NCBI GenBank assembly: GCA_963699305.1
Contig: OY969431.1
Location: forward strand, 1,364,001 to 1,428,000
DNA from: JBGQAS01 sp963699305
GTDB lineage: Bacteria > Chloroflexota > Anaerolineae > Anaerolineales > Anaerolineaceae
Reading direction: 5' to 3'
DNA length: 64,000 bases
The notes under the pieces were generated by a model. The model was not told the origin of the DNA. It saw only the letters and a program-made list of their open reading frames with translations, and ran no database searches. Of this stretch, positions 16,936 to 25,581 are shown piece by piece. Both the position numbers and the translations under genes were made by a program. Numbering within the stretch: the stretch's first letter is position 1; the number at the start of each line of letters is the position of its first letter.

Positions 16936-18306
16936 TCATGGTTGCAAACGTGTATAGCCATAGCTGGCGCAAATTTCCTCCCCTGCTTCCACGATCTGCA
17001 TGATGATCTCATCGCCGGAAAATCCTGTACGAACTTCTTCTAACACCTGCATGGCTCTATCGCAATACAAGGTTGTTTTTGTGTGCATGGCTGCCAATAC
17101 AGAGCCATAGGTATAGTAGTACACAACGGTATTGGCTGTCAGGGGCATACCTTCGATCACGACCTGCGGATCAGTCTCGGAATTACAGCTTCGCACTTCA
17201 CAGCTTTGAGTAGCGTTGCATCCCTTGATCGCGCACTCCAACGCCGGGATGGCACCTTCGTAATTCCGGGATTTGAAATACACGATCCCCAATTGACCAT
17301 AGATATCGGGGCTGGTTGGGTTGAATTGGAGTGCTTTCCGGACATTGCGCGCAGCCGAGAAGAATTCGCCCATTTGAGAGTACGTTTTCGCTATTGAGAG
17401 ATACGGGATGGGATCCTCAATATTAAGCTGTTCGTTAATGCTGGTTGCTTTGGCAAAATATTCAAGTGCACTTTCATACAATTTTGTTGCCTGGGCTGTG
17501 ATCTCGGCTTTAAATGCAAGCTGACGGTAGTTCGCACCCAAACGAAGGTATAAAAAAGTAAGGTTTGGAGAAATCTCGATCGCTTTCATATATTCTTCAA
17601 TTGCCTGGGTGTAGCTTCCTGTGGATTCCAGAACGTATGCACTTATCCTGTGGACGTCCATCAAGCCAGGATCCCGTTCTACTGCCTGATCAATATAATT
17701 TTGGGCTTGCAGAATATTTTGTGCATCGACCAGGATTTCAGCATAAAATGCCAACGCCAGCGTATTTGTATTATCCATTTGCAACGCCACCACCGCTTCC
17801 TGCTCTGCTTTTGTAATGAATGTTTCCCAATCGTTACCCACATAAGCAGGATTTGCAGTCCAATCGAGCACAAATGCTTTAATGGCATGTGCTGTGCTGT
17901 CATCGGGAGCCAATTCCACGGCTTTATTTATTGATGTCATCGCTTCCTGCATGCGTTGATATTTTTCAGCGTCAGTGGTTAGAAGGGTTGTCGAATAAGT
18001 CTGAATGCGCGCCAGCTCCGACCAAAGGGAAGGATTCTGCGGATCGACCTCAACCGCTTTGAGATACGCATCGATGGCAGCCTGGAGATTGCCAGCCGTG
18101 AATTGGGTTTCTCCTTCAAGTGAATAGGAATTCACTGAGCGCGTTGGTGTAGGAGTTGCCATGAAAAACGGCTGGATGGTGTGTTGCGAAATGCCGCGCA
18201 AAATGAACATAAAACCCAACAGCAATACGATCCAAAGGACGATGCGATACAGGTTATCCTGATGCCGGCGTTTTAGAAAAAGGGGTTTTTTATCCGGGAG
18301 CAACAT
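16936..18306 (-). CDS. Membrane-anchored TPR protein
   Basis: The 456-residue protein has a basic N-terminus, one membrane segment (IVLWIVLLLGFMFILRGI, about residues 22-40), a TPTPTRS linker and then at least six tetratricopeptide repeats, for example AIDAYLKAVEVDPQNPSLW, AIEEYMKAIEISPNLTFLY and ALQFNPTSPDIYGQLG. The C-terminal region holds four Cys in the stretch CAIKGCNATQSCEVRSC, possibly disulfide-bonded outside the cell. It starts 7 bases after the stop of a paralogous TPR gene, so they form an operon. TPR domains mediate protein contacts; the partners are unknown. Confidence 0.78.
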   Translation of the reverse strand: MLLPDKKPLFLKRRHQDNLYRIVLWIVLLLGFMFILRGISQHTIQPFFMATPTPTRSVNSYSLEGETQFTAGNLQAAIDAYLKAVEVDPQNPSLWSELARIQTYSTTLLTTDAEKYQRMQEAMTSINKAVELAPDDSTAHAIKAFVLDWTANPAYVGNDWETFITKAEQEAVVALQMDNTNTLALAFYAEILVDAQNILQAQNYIDQAVERDPGLMDVHRISAYVLESTGSYTQAIEEYMKAIEISPNLTFLYLRLGANYRQLAFKAEITAQATKLYESALEYFAKATSINEQLNIEDPIPYLSIAKTYSQMGEFFSAARNVRKALQFNPTSPDIYGQLGIVYFKSRNYEGAIPALECAIKGCNATQSCEVRSCNSETDPQVVIEGMPLTANTVVYYYTYGSVLAAMHTKTTLYCDRAMQVLEEVRTGFSGDEIIMQIVEAGEEICASYGYTRLQP

Positions 18307-18313
18307 GTTAATA

Positions 18314-19627
18314 CTATGGGGTTTTCGTTGGGGTCTGCGTAATTGTCTCAGGGGAGGCAGGAGTATTGGTTGGAGTAGTAAGCGGCGTGGGGGTCGGCGC
18401 GCCCGATGTGATAAATTCCTGGCAGATGCTGATGATTTCCTGGGCGTTCGCTACAGAAAGTTCATCATTCTTCACCGTTTGTTGCAGAGCTTGGGAAATC
18501 GGCAATGCATCGCTGCAATAGCCAAGCTTGGCAAGGGCAAGTCCGTAGGTGTAATAATACTCGGGAATCCGTCCCGTGTAATCGAGTGGAAGGCCTTTGA
18601 TGACAATCCCATCCCGGGTGGTACCCCCATGTACGGCAAACCCAAGCGCTAGAACAGAATCTTCATACTGCAGGTTGCGGTAATACATTCTTCCCAAGTT
18701 GCCCCACATATAAGGGCTATCCGGAGCGTTATCCACTGCTGCTTGCGCATACTGGATGGCTTTTGCATACTCACCGTTGGTGGCATAGACGGCGGCGATA
18801 TAAGTATCCGGCAACGGGTCCGTAGGGTTCAATGCGTTGGCACGGTTGAATTCCTCAATAGCTTGAACATATTGCTGCAGCGCTCGGTAACAATAACCTA
18901 GCTCCATATGAATCTCAGCAATATTGCTATTAAGAGTGGATGCAGCAAGTAACTCGGTTACAGCTAGGTCATAATCACTGGTGACATAAAGTACAAATCC
19001 GCGAGCCCAATGGGTTTCCAGCGCATCCGGTGCCATGGAAATGGCTGTCCTGGAAGCATCAATGGCATCCTGCATTGTACCCAACTCTCCCAAACCATCA
19101 ACGGTTTTAAAGGCCAGCACCATGGCTTTGTACGCATAGGTTTGTGGAATTGTGGCATCCAGTTTAATGGCTTGTTTCAAGGCATTCTCTGCCTGGAGGT
19201 AATTGGCAAGAAATCCATATGCCCATCCTTGTAACGCAAATGCCTGTGCAGAATTAGAATTGAGCAGTAACGCATTGGCAGCATCAATAACCGCATCTTC
19301 GTACAATCCGGAAAAGATCTCCAATTTAGCAATGGTCAGATAATAGGATGGATTTTGCGGATCAGATGCGACAGCCTGCCTGTAGGATTCGATTGCTTGT
19401 TTATACTTTCCTTCCTCCATCAAGGCATCTGCATCCGCTGCATAGGATTCCGGCAGACGGGTTGGAGTGGGAGTCATATACCCGATCAGGATAGGTGGCA
19501 GGTAAGGACGCACCAACCGGTCGAATAGAAACACACCGATGATCGCAATGATAAGCAGGATAACCGCGATAGGATTGGAGCGTTTTTTACGTTTAAGCAT
19601 GCTCCAGTTGCTGCCTTTTAAATACAT
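18314..19627 (-). CDS. Membrane-anchored TPR protein (paralogue of next gene)
   Basis: The 437-residue protein is built like its downstream neighbour: Lys/Arg-rich start, one membrane segment (PIAVILLIIAIIGVFLF), a TPTPTR linker, then TPR units such as AIESYRQAVASDPQNPSYY, AIEEFNRANALNPTDPLP and AIQYAQAAVDNAPDSPYMW. It ends in a Thr/Pro-rich tail. The shared phrases 'GLPLxxxxxxxYYYTYG' near the C-terminus show it is a duplicate of the 16936-18306 gene. The start may be ATG 19627 or ATG 19600; neither has a strong binding site. It is divergent from trmD. Confidence 0.76.
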   Translation of the reverse strand: MYLKGSNWSMLKRKKRSNPIAVILLIIAIIGVFLFDRLVRPYLPPILIGYMTPTPTRLPESYAADADALMEEGKYKQAIESYRQAVASDPQNPSYYLTIAKLEIFSGLYEDAVIDAANALLLNSNSAQAFALQGWAYGFLANYLQAENALKQAIKLDATIPQTYAYKAMVLAFKTVDGLGELGTMQDAIDASRTAISMAPDALETHWARGFVLYVTSDYDLAVTELLAASTLNSNIAEIHMELGYCYRALQQYVQAIEEFNRANALNPTDPLPDTYIAAVYATNGEYAKAIQYAQAAVDNAPDSPYMWGNLGRMYYRNLQYEDSVLALGFAVHGGTTRDGIVIKGLPLDYTGRIPEYYYTYGLALAKLGYCSDALPISQALQQTVKNDELSVANAQEIISICQEFITSGAPTPTPLTTPTNTPASPETITQTPTKTP

Positions 19628-19692
19628 GGTGTCATCTTACCATGATTAAAAACCACCTTCAAGGCAAATAAATTAGTTGCATTTCGAATCAC

Positions 19693-19721
19693 TTGCCTAA
19701 CCTGCTTCTTTCCGCTAGAAT
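19693..19721 (+). promoter_or_regulatory. Promoter giving a leaderless trmD transcript
   Basis: TTGCCT (19693-19698), 17-base spacer, TAGAAT (19716-19721). The trmD ATG begins only 6 bases after the -10 box, where transcription itself would start. No ribosome binding site is visible before the ATG. Confidence 0.7.
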
Positions 19722-19727
19722 GACCCT

Positions 19728-20453
19728 ATGCAATTTGATGTTTTCACCTTGTTCCCACCAGTTTTTTCTCCTTACCTTGATAGCAGCATCCTTCAAAGAG
19801 CCGTTCAAAAAAATCTCATCAACGTACAGCTTCACGATATTCGCAAATGGGCAACAGATAAACATCACACAACAGATGATGCACCCTATGCCGGTGGTGG
19901 GGGAATGGTGATGAAATGTGAACCGGTTTTCCTCGCAGTCGAAGACATTCTTGGAATCCCCCCCTCTTGCCCCTTGATCCTCATGACCCCTCAAGGCAGA
20001 CAATTCAATCAAGGCATCGCACAAGAATTTAGTATGCTTCCGCGAATCGGGCTATTATGCGGGCATTATGAAGGCATCGATGAACGCATTCGCAAACACC
20101 TCGTGACGGATGAAATCTCCATCGGGGATTACGTCCTTACAGGAGGAGAGCTTCCCGCGCTGATCCTGATCGATGCCATCACCCGCCTGCTACCGGGTGC
20201 CCTTGGTGACCCGGATGGAGCACAGGATGATTCGTTTGCCAGTGGCTTGTTGGAATATCCCCATTACACCCGCCCCGAAGATTATAGAGGTTGGAAGGTT
20301 CCCGAAATTCTTCTTTCGGGCAACCATGCAGAAATCGAAAAATGGCGCCGCGAACAATCATTAAAACGTACGTTGAAGAAACGCCCTGATATGCTTGAAA
20401 ATTCAAATTTATCCGAGAAAGACTATCAAACATTGTCAAAATTAAAGAAATAA
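19728..20453 (+). CDS. trmD: tRNA (guanine37-N1)-methyltransferase
   Basis: The 241-residue SPOUT enzyme methylates G37 next to the anticodon using SAM and so prevents +1 frameshifting. Family motifs are plain: FDVFTLFPPVF, the DDAPYAGGGGMVMK loop, LLCGHYEGIDERI, DEISIGDYVLTGGELPAL and the C-terminal YTRPEDYRGWKVPEILLSG. The start ATG lies 6 bases after a -10 box, so the mRNA is probably leaderless. The usual neighbours rpsP, rimM and rplS are absent; trmD stands alone between divergent TPR genes and a transporter. Confidence 0.97.
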   Translation: MQFDVFTLFPPVFSPYLDSSILQRAVQKNLINVQLHDIRKWATDKHHTTDDAPYAGGGGMVMKCEPVFLAVEDILGIPPSCPLILMTPQGRQFNQGIAQEFSMLPRIGLLCGHYEGIDERIRKHLVTDEISIGDYVLTGGELPALILIDAITRLLPGALGDPDGAQDDSFASGLLEYPHYTRPEDYRGWKVPEILLSGNHAEIEKWRREQSLKRTLKKRPDMLENSNLSEKDYQTLSKLKK

Positions 20454-20484
20454 AATCCACCCACACCAGAAAGGAAATAGCACA

Positions 20485-21762
20485 ATGCAAAAATTTAATT
20501 TTGGAAAAACATTCCTGCTCGGTTTCGGATTTTTTGGCGTTAGCGTGATTTGGAGTGTTTATAACGCTTTCGTCCCGATTTTCCTTCAAGACCGGTTTGC
20601 GATGGCTCCGGCGTTCATTGGATTTTTTATGACGCTCGACAATATCGCTGCCCTCTTTATTCAACCGGCTGTTGGTGCCTGGTCGGATGGTTTGCGTACA
20701 AAGATCGGACGCAGACTGCCATTCATTTTAATCGGTGCACCGATCGCTGCACTTGCTTTCATTTTTCTCCCACTTACCAAAGCGTTGCCTCTCTTTTTCA
20801 TGGCAGCTCTTGTTTTGCTGCTCAGTATGGCAATCTGGCGCACACCCATTGTGGCACTGATGCCTGATATTACCCCTTCCAAATTCCGCTCACAGGCAAA
20901 TGGAATCATTAATTTCATGGGAGGTGTTGGAACTGTCATCGCATTGCTCTTGGGTGGAAAATTGTACGCCATGGATCCCACCAACCATGCATACCCCTTT
21001 TGGTTGGGTGCATTCCTGGTAGTTGTCGCGGCTGTGTTGGTATTCATTTTCATCCGCGAACCCAAGGTGTTTAAATCCAGCGATGAAGAGAGACCAACCC
21101 TGGTAAAAAGCGTTAAAGCCATTTTTCAAGAGAAAGACAAGAATACCTTGCTTATCCTGGGCGCAATATTTTTCTGGTTTGTTGCCTACAATGGGATTGA
21201 AGCATTGTTCACCTTGTATGCGAATAACATGTTGCTCATGGACCCTTCCGATGGAGCAAGGCTTCTCAGCCAAATGGCATTCTTATTCCTTATCTTTGCT
21301 TTACCCGCAGGTTATATTGGGGCTGCCTTAGGTCGCAAACGAACAATCATGATTGGGATAACCATGATGACCCTGGCGATTGCTTCCATGTTCTTCCTGC
21401 CCACCACATTGCTGGCTACATTACTGTTCTCCCTCCCAATCCTCGGAAAAGTTCCCGTGATCGGGATCATCCTGATGTTTACTGGAATCGCATGGGCATT
21501 GATCAACATAAACTCGTTGCCCATGGTGGTGGATATGACCGATGAAAAGCACATCGGTACGTTTACCGGGTTGTATTATCTTTTTTCTACTTTGGCAGCC
21601 ATCCTGGGTCCCACCATGTATGGTGCCATTGTGCAAATCTTCAGCAACAATTACAGCCTGATTATGGTGGTCAGTCCCTTCTTTACCATCGCAGCGTTTG
21701 TTTGCATGCTTTTCGTTCGCCGAGGAGAAGCAAAAGTATCCACCGAGCCTTCTGAGAAGTGA
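20485..21762 (+). CDS. MFS/GPH-type sugar transporter (SLC45-like)
   Basis: The 425-residue protein has about 12 hydrophobic segments. The loop 2-3 motif AWSDGLRTKIGRRLPFILIG matches the D-R-x-G-R-R-R-P pattern of glycoside-cation symporters, including the SLC45/sucrose type. An Asn/Thr-rich pair of segments in the C half resembles MFS sugar carriers. It probably imports a sugar with H+ or Na+, with substrate unknown; the intracellular alpha-glucosidase at 3 kb makes an oligosaccharide possible but not linked. AGAAAGGAAAT precedes the start. No terminator separates it clearly from the TPP operon promoter. Confidence 0.8.
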   Translation: MQKFNFGKTFLLGFGFFGVSVIWSVYNAFVPIFLQDRFAMAPAFIGFFMTLDNIAALFIQPAVGAWSDGLRTKIGRRLPFILIGAPIAALAFIFLPLTKALPLFFMAALVLLLSMAIWRTPIVALMPDITPSKFRSQANGIINFMGGVGTVIALLLGGKLYAMDPTNHAYPFWLGAFLVVVAAVLVFIFIREPKVFKSSDEERPTLVKSVKAIFQEKDKNTLLILGAIFFWFVAYNGIEALFTLYANNMLLMDPSDGARLLSQMAFLFLIFALPAGYIGAALGRKRTIMIGITMMTLAIASMFFLPTTLLATLLFSLPILGKVPVIGIILMFTGIAWALININSLPMVVDMTDEKHIGTFTGLYYLFSTLAAILGPTMYGAIVQIFSNNYSLIMVVSPFFTIAAFVCMLFVRRGEAKVSTEPSEK

Positions 21763-21774
21763 GGAAATCGTCGC

Positions 21775-21803
21775 TTGACATTGAATTAGACTATTCATAT
21801 ACT
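21775..21803 (+). promoter_or_regulatory. Promoter of the TPP-riboswitch operon
   Basis: TTGACA (21775-21780), 17-base spacer, TATACT (21798-21803): a consensus -35 with a good -10, about 15 bases before the TPP aptamer. Confidence 0.85.
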
Positions 21804-21814
21804 TGAATAAACAG

Positions 21815-21908
21815 CATCTTCGGGGAGCCTGGAGAACCAGGCTGAGAGGAGGACTACCCTGTCCTCGACCCGCCAAACCTGATCCGGATAATGCCGGCGG
21901 AGGGAACA
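21815..21908 (+). promoter_or_regulatory. TPP riboswitch (thi-box)
   Basis: The aptamer carries all conserved parts: GGGGAGCC at the P2 start, GGCTGAGAGG in the pyrimidine sensor, GACCC, and ACCTGATCCGGATAATGCCGG closing with GGAGGGA. It binds thiamine pyrophosphate. The genes behind it (thiN, thiB, thiP) make or import TPP precursors, as expected for TPP feedback. Confidence 0.97.
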
Positions 21909-21919
21909 AAAAAGTATCA

Positions 21920-21948
21920 ACTCCCTCTCCGGTAGAGGGAGTTTTTTT
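21920..21948 (+). terminator. Riboswitch expression platform: terminator overlapping the thiN ribosome binding site
   Basis: Stem ACTCCCTCT / AGAGGGAGT (21920-21928, 21934-21942) followed by seven T residues that abut the thiN ATG at 21949. The 3' arm GAGGGAG is also the only ribosome binding site for thiN, so the hairpin can stop both transcription and translation. Confidence 0.85.
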
Positions 21949-22618
21949 ATGCAGGTGAGATCTGCAATTTTGTTTGCCAATGGAGATTACTCCGATTCCC
22001 GCACAACCATCTCCAGGATCGATCCTTCTGCATTTTTGGTTGCAGTGGATGGAGGATTAACTCATTTAAAAAGAATGGGAAAAATGCCACATTTACTAAT
22101 TGGCGATTTGGATTCCATCACGGGTAAGCAAGTTACTGCCGTCCAAAAAGCCAGCATAGAGATCGTAAGGTTTCCCAAAAAGAAAGATGAAACCGATCTC
22201 GAATTGGCGCTGTTGGAAATGGTTTCACGCAAATTTACCAATTTGCGCATAGTGGGAGGATTAGGAAAGCGCTTCGATCATGCATTGGTCAATTCATCCC
22301 TTCTCACTTTGCCTGGACTCCAACATATCGATGTACGATTGGTGGATGACACATGTGAAATATTCCTGGTGAAACAAAATGAAAAAATCAAAGGCAAATC
22401 CGGTGATTTGATTTCTTTAGTGCCGCTGTTCGGACCAGTCACAGATATCACTACCAGAGACTTGGAATACCCACTAAGGAACGAGACGTTATATCCAGAA
22501 AAATCACCGCGGCATCAGCAATGTTATGAAACGCTCGACCTGTGAGATAACTTTCGCAAAGGGAAATTTATTGTGCATCCATTATTTCAATAGCAAAGAA
22601 AAATCGAGGATTATATGA
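21949..22618 (+). CDS. thiN: Thiamine pyrophosphokinase (frameshifted near the 3' end)
   Basis: The enzyme transfers pyrophosphate from ATP to thiamine, giving TPP. Motifs: AVDGGLTHL near residue 27, LIGDLDSI, the metal-binding KKDETDLELAL, and GGLGKRFDHAL. The frame breaks near 22507 (one extra C in ACCGCGG); past it the other frame continues with RGISNVMK and a normal C-terminus to a TGA that overlaps the thiB ATG by 4 bases. The intact protein would be about 222 residues. The restored end and coupling argue for a sequencing error. It is the first gene under the TPP riboswitch. Confidence 0.9.
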
Positions 22619-23658
22619 AGACTAATTGGTTTATAGCGATCATCTTGATATTTGGTTTCATCGCTTCAGCCTGCACTACCAAAGGTCCGAGAACCCTCAC
22701 CGTGATGACACATGATTCCTTCGCAGTCAGTGAATCGGTTATCAAGGAATTTGAGGCAGCTAATAATATCAAGGTCACATTTGTTAAAAGTGGGGATGCC
22801 GGCATGCTTCTCAATCAAGCCATCCTGACAAAAAACAATCCAATTGCTGATGTGCTGTACGGTGTCGATAATACATTTCTCTCACGAGCGCTTCAGGAAG
22901 ATATTTTTATCCCCTATCCATCACCGGATATGGTAAATATTGACCCGGCTTTCGACCTGGATTCGCAATCCCGTGTCATACCGGTGGATTACGGCGATGT
23001 ATGCATAAACTACGATATTGCGTACTTTCAAACCCATGCTCTCACACTCCCGAAAACGTTGGAAGACTTAACCAAACCGGAATATAAGGATATGCTGGTA
23101 GTCGAAAATCCTGCCACCTCCTCTCCCGGGCTCGCTTTCCTTCTGGCAACCATCGCCAATTTCGGGGATCCGAGATATCTGGATTATTGGAATCGGTTAA
23201 AGAGCAATGGTGTGGTCATCGTCGATGGATGGGAGACGGCTTATTACACAAATTTTTCCGCTTCTGCCGGACAAGGTGAGCAACCCATGGTGGTTTCATA
23301 TGCCAGCAGCCCTGCTGTAGAAGTTCTATTTGCTGACCCGCCGCGCACGGATGCCCCCACAGCTTCGCTTATTTCAAAAGGGATGTGTTTCCGGCAAGTG
23401 GAATATGTAGGAATATTAAAGGGTGCAAAAGAACTAAAGATGGCCCAGCGTTTCATTGATTTTATGCTCGACTTATCTTTTCAACAGGATATTCCGTTGC
23501 AAATGTTTATGTATCCTGTGAACCGCAAGGCTCAATTGCCTGAGTTGTTTGTGAATTTCGCTCAAATACCATCAGAATCTGCAACTATGGAGCCACAGAC
23601 AATTGCTGATAACCGTGAGCGTTGGATTCAAACCTGGACGGATTCCATCTTGCATTGA
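22615..23658 (+). CDS. thiB: Thiamine ABC transporter substrate-binding lipoprotein
   Basis: This 347-residue solute-binding protein has a lipoprotein signal (lipobox ASAC, residues about 18-21), LTVMTHDSFAVSESVIKEFE, the GDAGMLLNQAILTK and DVLYGVDNTFLSRAL motifs, and VPVDYGDVCINYD-like wording of the ThiB/TbpA family. It captures thiamine or its phosphates outside the membrane. It overlaps thiN by ATGA and its stop overlaps the thiP TTG start. The riboswitch upstream supports the thiamine assignment. Confidence 0.92.
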   Translation: MKTNWFIAIILIFGFIASACTTKGPRTLTVMTHDSFAVSESVIKEFEAANNIKVTFVKSGDAGMLLNQAILTKNNPIADVLYGVDNTFLSRALQEDIFIPYPSPDMVNIDPAFDLDSQSRVIPVDYGDVCINYDIAYFQTHALTLPKTLEDLTKPEYKDMLVVENPATSSPGLAFLLATIANFGDPRYLDYWNRLKSNGVVIVDGWETAYYTNFSASAGQGEQPMVVSYASSPAVEVLFADPPRTDAPTASLISKGMCFRQVEYVGILKGAKELKMAQRFIDFMLDLSFQQDIPLQMFMYPVNRKAQLPELFVNFAQIPSESATMEPQTIADNRERWIQTWTDSILH

Positions 23659-25323
23659 AAAAATCCGCATCTTTCCAGCTTTTATGGCTTATTCCACTGT
23701 TATTCCTGGCGGTGTTCTTTTTCTATCCCTTATTATCGATACTGACAAAAGCGTTATCCAGTAACAGACTGCTCATCCCCACAGAGTGGAATCGGATCAT
23801 CCAACCGTTATTGTTTACATTCGGGCAAGCCATCCTTTCTGCATTATTGACATTGGTAATTGGACTGCCTGTGGCTTTTTTATTTGTAAAATATTCTTTT
23901 TCGGGTAAATCATTCCTGCGCATCCTTACCACTGTGCCTTTCATCCTGCCAACAGTTGTAGTAGCAGCAGCTTTCAATGCCATGTTGGGACCGCGTGGAT
24001 GGCTCAATCTTGTTTTGATGAATATTCTTCATCTGACCAACCCACCCATACATTTTCTCAATACACTCGGCGCAATCCTATTGGCGCATGTCTTTTATAA
24101 CACCACGATCATCATTCGCATCATAGGTACAGCCTGGTCAGGGCTTAACCCACGTTTCGAACAAGCCGCAAAATCACTTGGTGCTTCACCGCAGCAGGTT
24201 TTCCTGTATGTAACGCTTCCACTTCTTCTACCTTCTATTGTTGCTGCTCTTTTGCTGGTTTTTTTATTCGACTTCACAAGTTTTGGTGTAATCCTGCTTA
24301 TGGGAGGACCTGCATTCTCGACCCTTGAAACGGAGATTTATACCCAGGCAATTCATCTCCTGAATCTCCCGCTTGCCGCTGTATTATCGATTATCCAATT
24401 GATCAGCACTCTTCTGACAACACTTTTCATTTTGCGTTTTTCTTCCCGGTGGCTTATCACGTTGACACCCAATTTCAGGCTCGAAGATGCCCAGCCTGCA
24501 AAATCCACGTCATCCCGCTTATTTGTTTTCTTCATGTCGACGATACTTGTATTGATCTTCATTCTTCCAATCCTCAGTCTCATCCTGAGCTCATTTATTC
24601 AAATCCAATCGGATAATGGCGTTTTGGGAGGACTTCACGTTCGCTTCACTGCAACATACTATGCAGAGCTTTTTATCAATAGCCGGGATTCGATATTCTA
24701 CATTCCACCCATCCGAGCCATCGCAAACTCTCTCATCTATGCAAGTTCTACGATGATCATCGCATTAATTCTCGGCGTGGTCACGGTGTTTGTGTCTAGG
24801 ATAAAAAATCAGATCAATCGTTTGCTGGATCACATCATCATGTTACCATTGGGCACTTCAGCGGTAACATTGGGATTGGGATACATCATCGTACTCAGTA
24901 GCACAGGTTTGAATCTTCCGCTATATTCATTGATTATCCCCATCGTCCATAGCCTTGTTGCCTTCCCTTTTGTCGTCCGGACTCTGCAGCCAGCTCTCTC
25001 AGCTATTCCGGATTCCCTCCACCTGGCTGCTGCTACGCTGGGTGCTACACCATCCCGTAATCATTAAAGAAATCGATTTACCCATCCTGGCTCGTTCCAT
25101 CATAACAGCCGGAATATTTGCGTTCGCCATCTCCCTGGGAGAATTTGGTGCCACCCTATTCCTCTCTCGACCGGAATTCCCCACCATCCCCATTGCCATC
25201 TACCGTTTCCTTTCCCAGCCTGGCGCACTGAACTATGGTCAAGCCATGGCAATGGCATCCATTTTGTTGATCCTTTGTGGATTATCCATACTTGTTTTGG
25301 AAATGTTCAATAAAAAAGGCTGA
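23655..25323 (+). CDS. thiP: Thiamine ABC transporter permease (frameshifted near the 3' end)
   Basis: A two-domain permease of about 555 residues with roughly 12 membrane segments and two binding-protein-dependent transport loops (EQAAKSLGASPQQVFLYVTLPLLLPS-type, about residues 165-190; and a second beginning HLAAATLGATPS). The frame breaks at about 25059, in the second loop: one extra A in CCCGTAATC; the other frame then runs IIKEIDLPILARS to the normal end. The TTG start at 23655 overlaps the thiB stop (TTGA); an ATG at 23622 is deeper in thiB and lacks a binding site. No thiQ-type ATPase follows. Confidence 0.88.
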
Positions 25324-25332
25324 TTTCCAAAA

Positions 25333-25341
25333 TGGTATAAT
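25333..25341 (+). promoter_or_regulatory. Extended -10 promoter of the serS leader
   Basis: TGGTATAAT: a perfect TATAAT (25336-25341) with an upstream TGn extension, 15 bases after the thiP stop. The -35 region is poor, typical of extended -10 promoters. Confidence 0.6.
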
Positions 25342-25346
25342 GAAAA

Positions 25347-25565
25347 TTGAAATCTCTTACGGGGAAAGAAATCTTTTCCTTTCATCCAGCGAGCAGGTGG
25401 TCGGTGCAAGCCTGTTGAAAAAAAGATGGATCCACCCCGCAGCCTGGTGATTGATGGCAAAGAGGAACGGCGGTAACCGTTAGCTTCCAAACAAGGCCTC
25501 TAACTGGCAAAAGCAGGTGGCACCACGAGTATGCCCCCTCGTCCTGCACGATGGGGGTATTTTTA
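25347..25565 (+). promoter_or_regulatory. T-box riboswitch leader of serS
   Basis: The T-box core AGGTGGCACCACG is at 25515-25527 and is followed by a terminator hairpin (CCCCCTCGT/ACGA-GGGGG with one bulge) and a T5 run. Stem I contains GGTGCAAGCC and a candidate Ser specifier TCC at 25431-25433 preceded by GGA. The bulge UGGC (25518-25521) complements GCCA, that is discriminator G plus CCA. The tRNA-Ser(GGA) gene in this window (4661-4747) has both the anticodon for UCC and discriminator G, so leader and tRNA fit each other. Confidence 0.92.
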
Positions 25566-25581
25566 TTCTCAGAGGTGAAGC

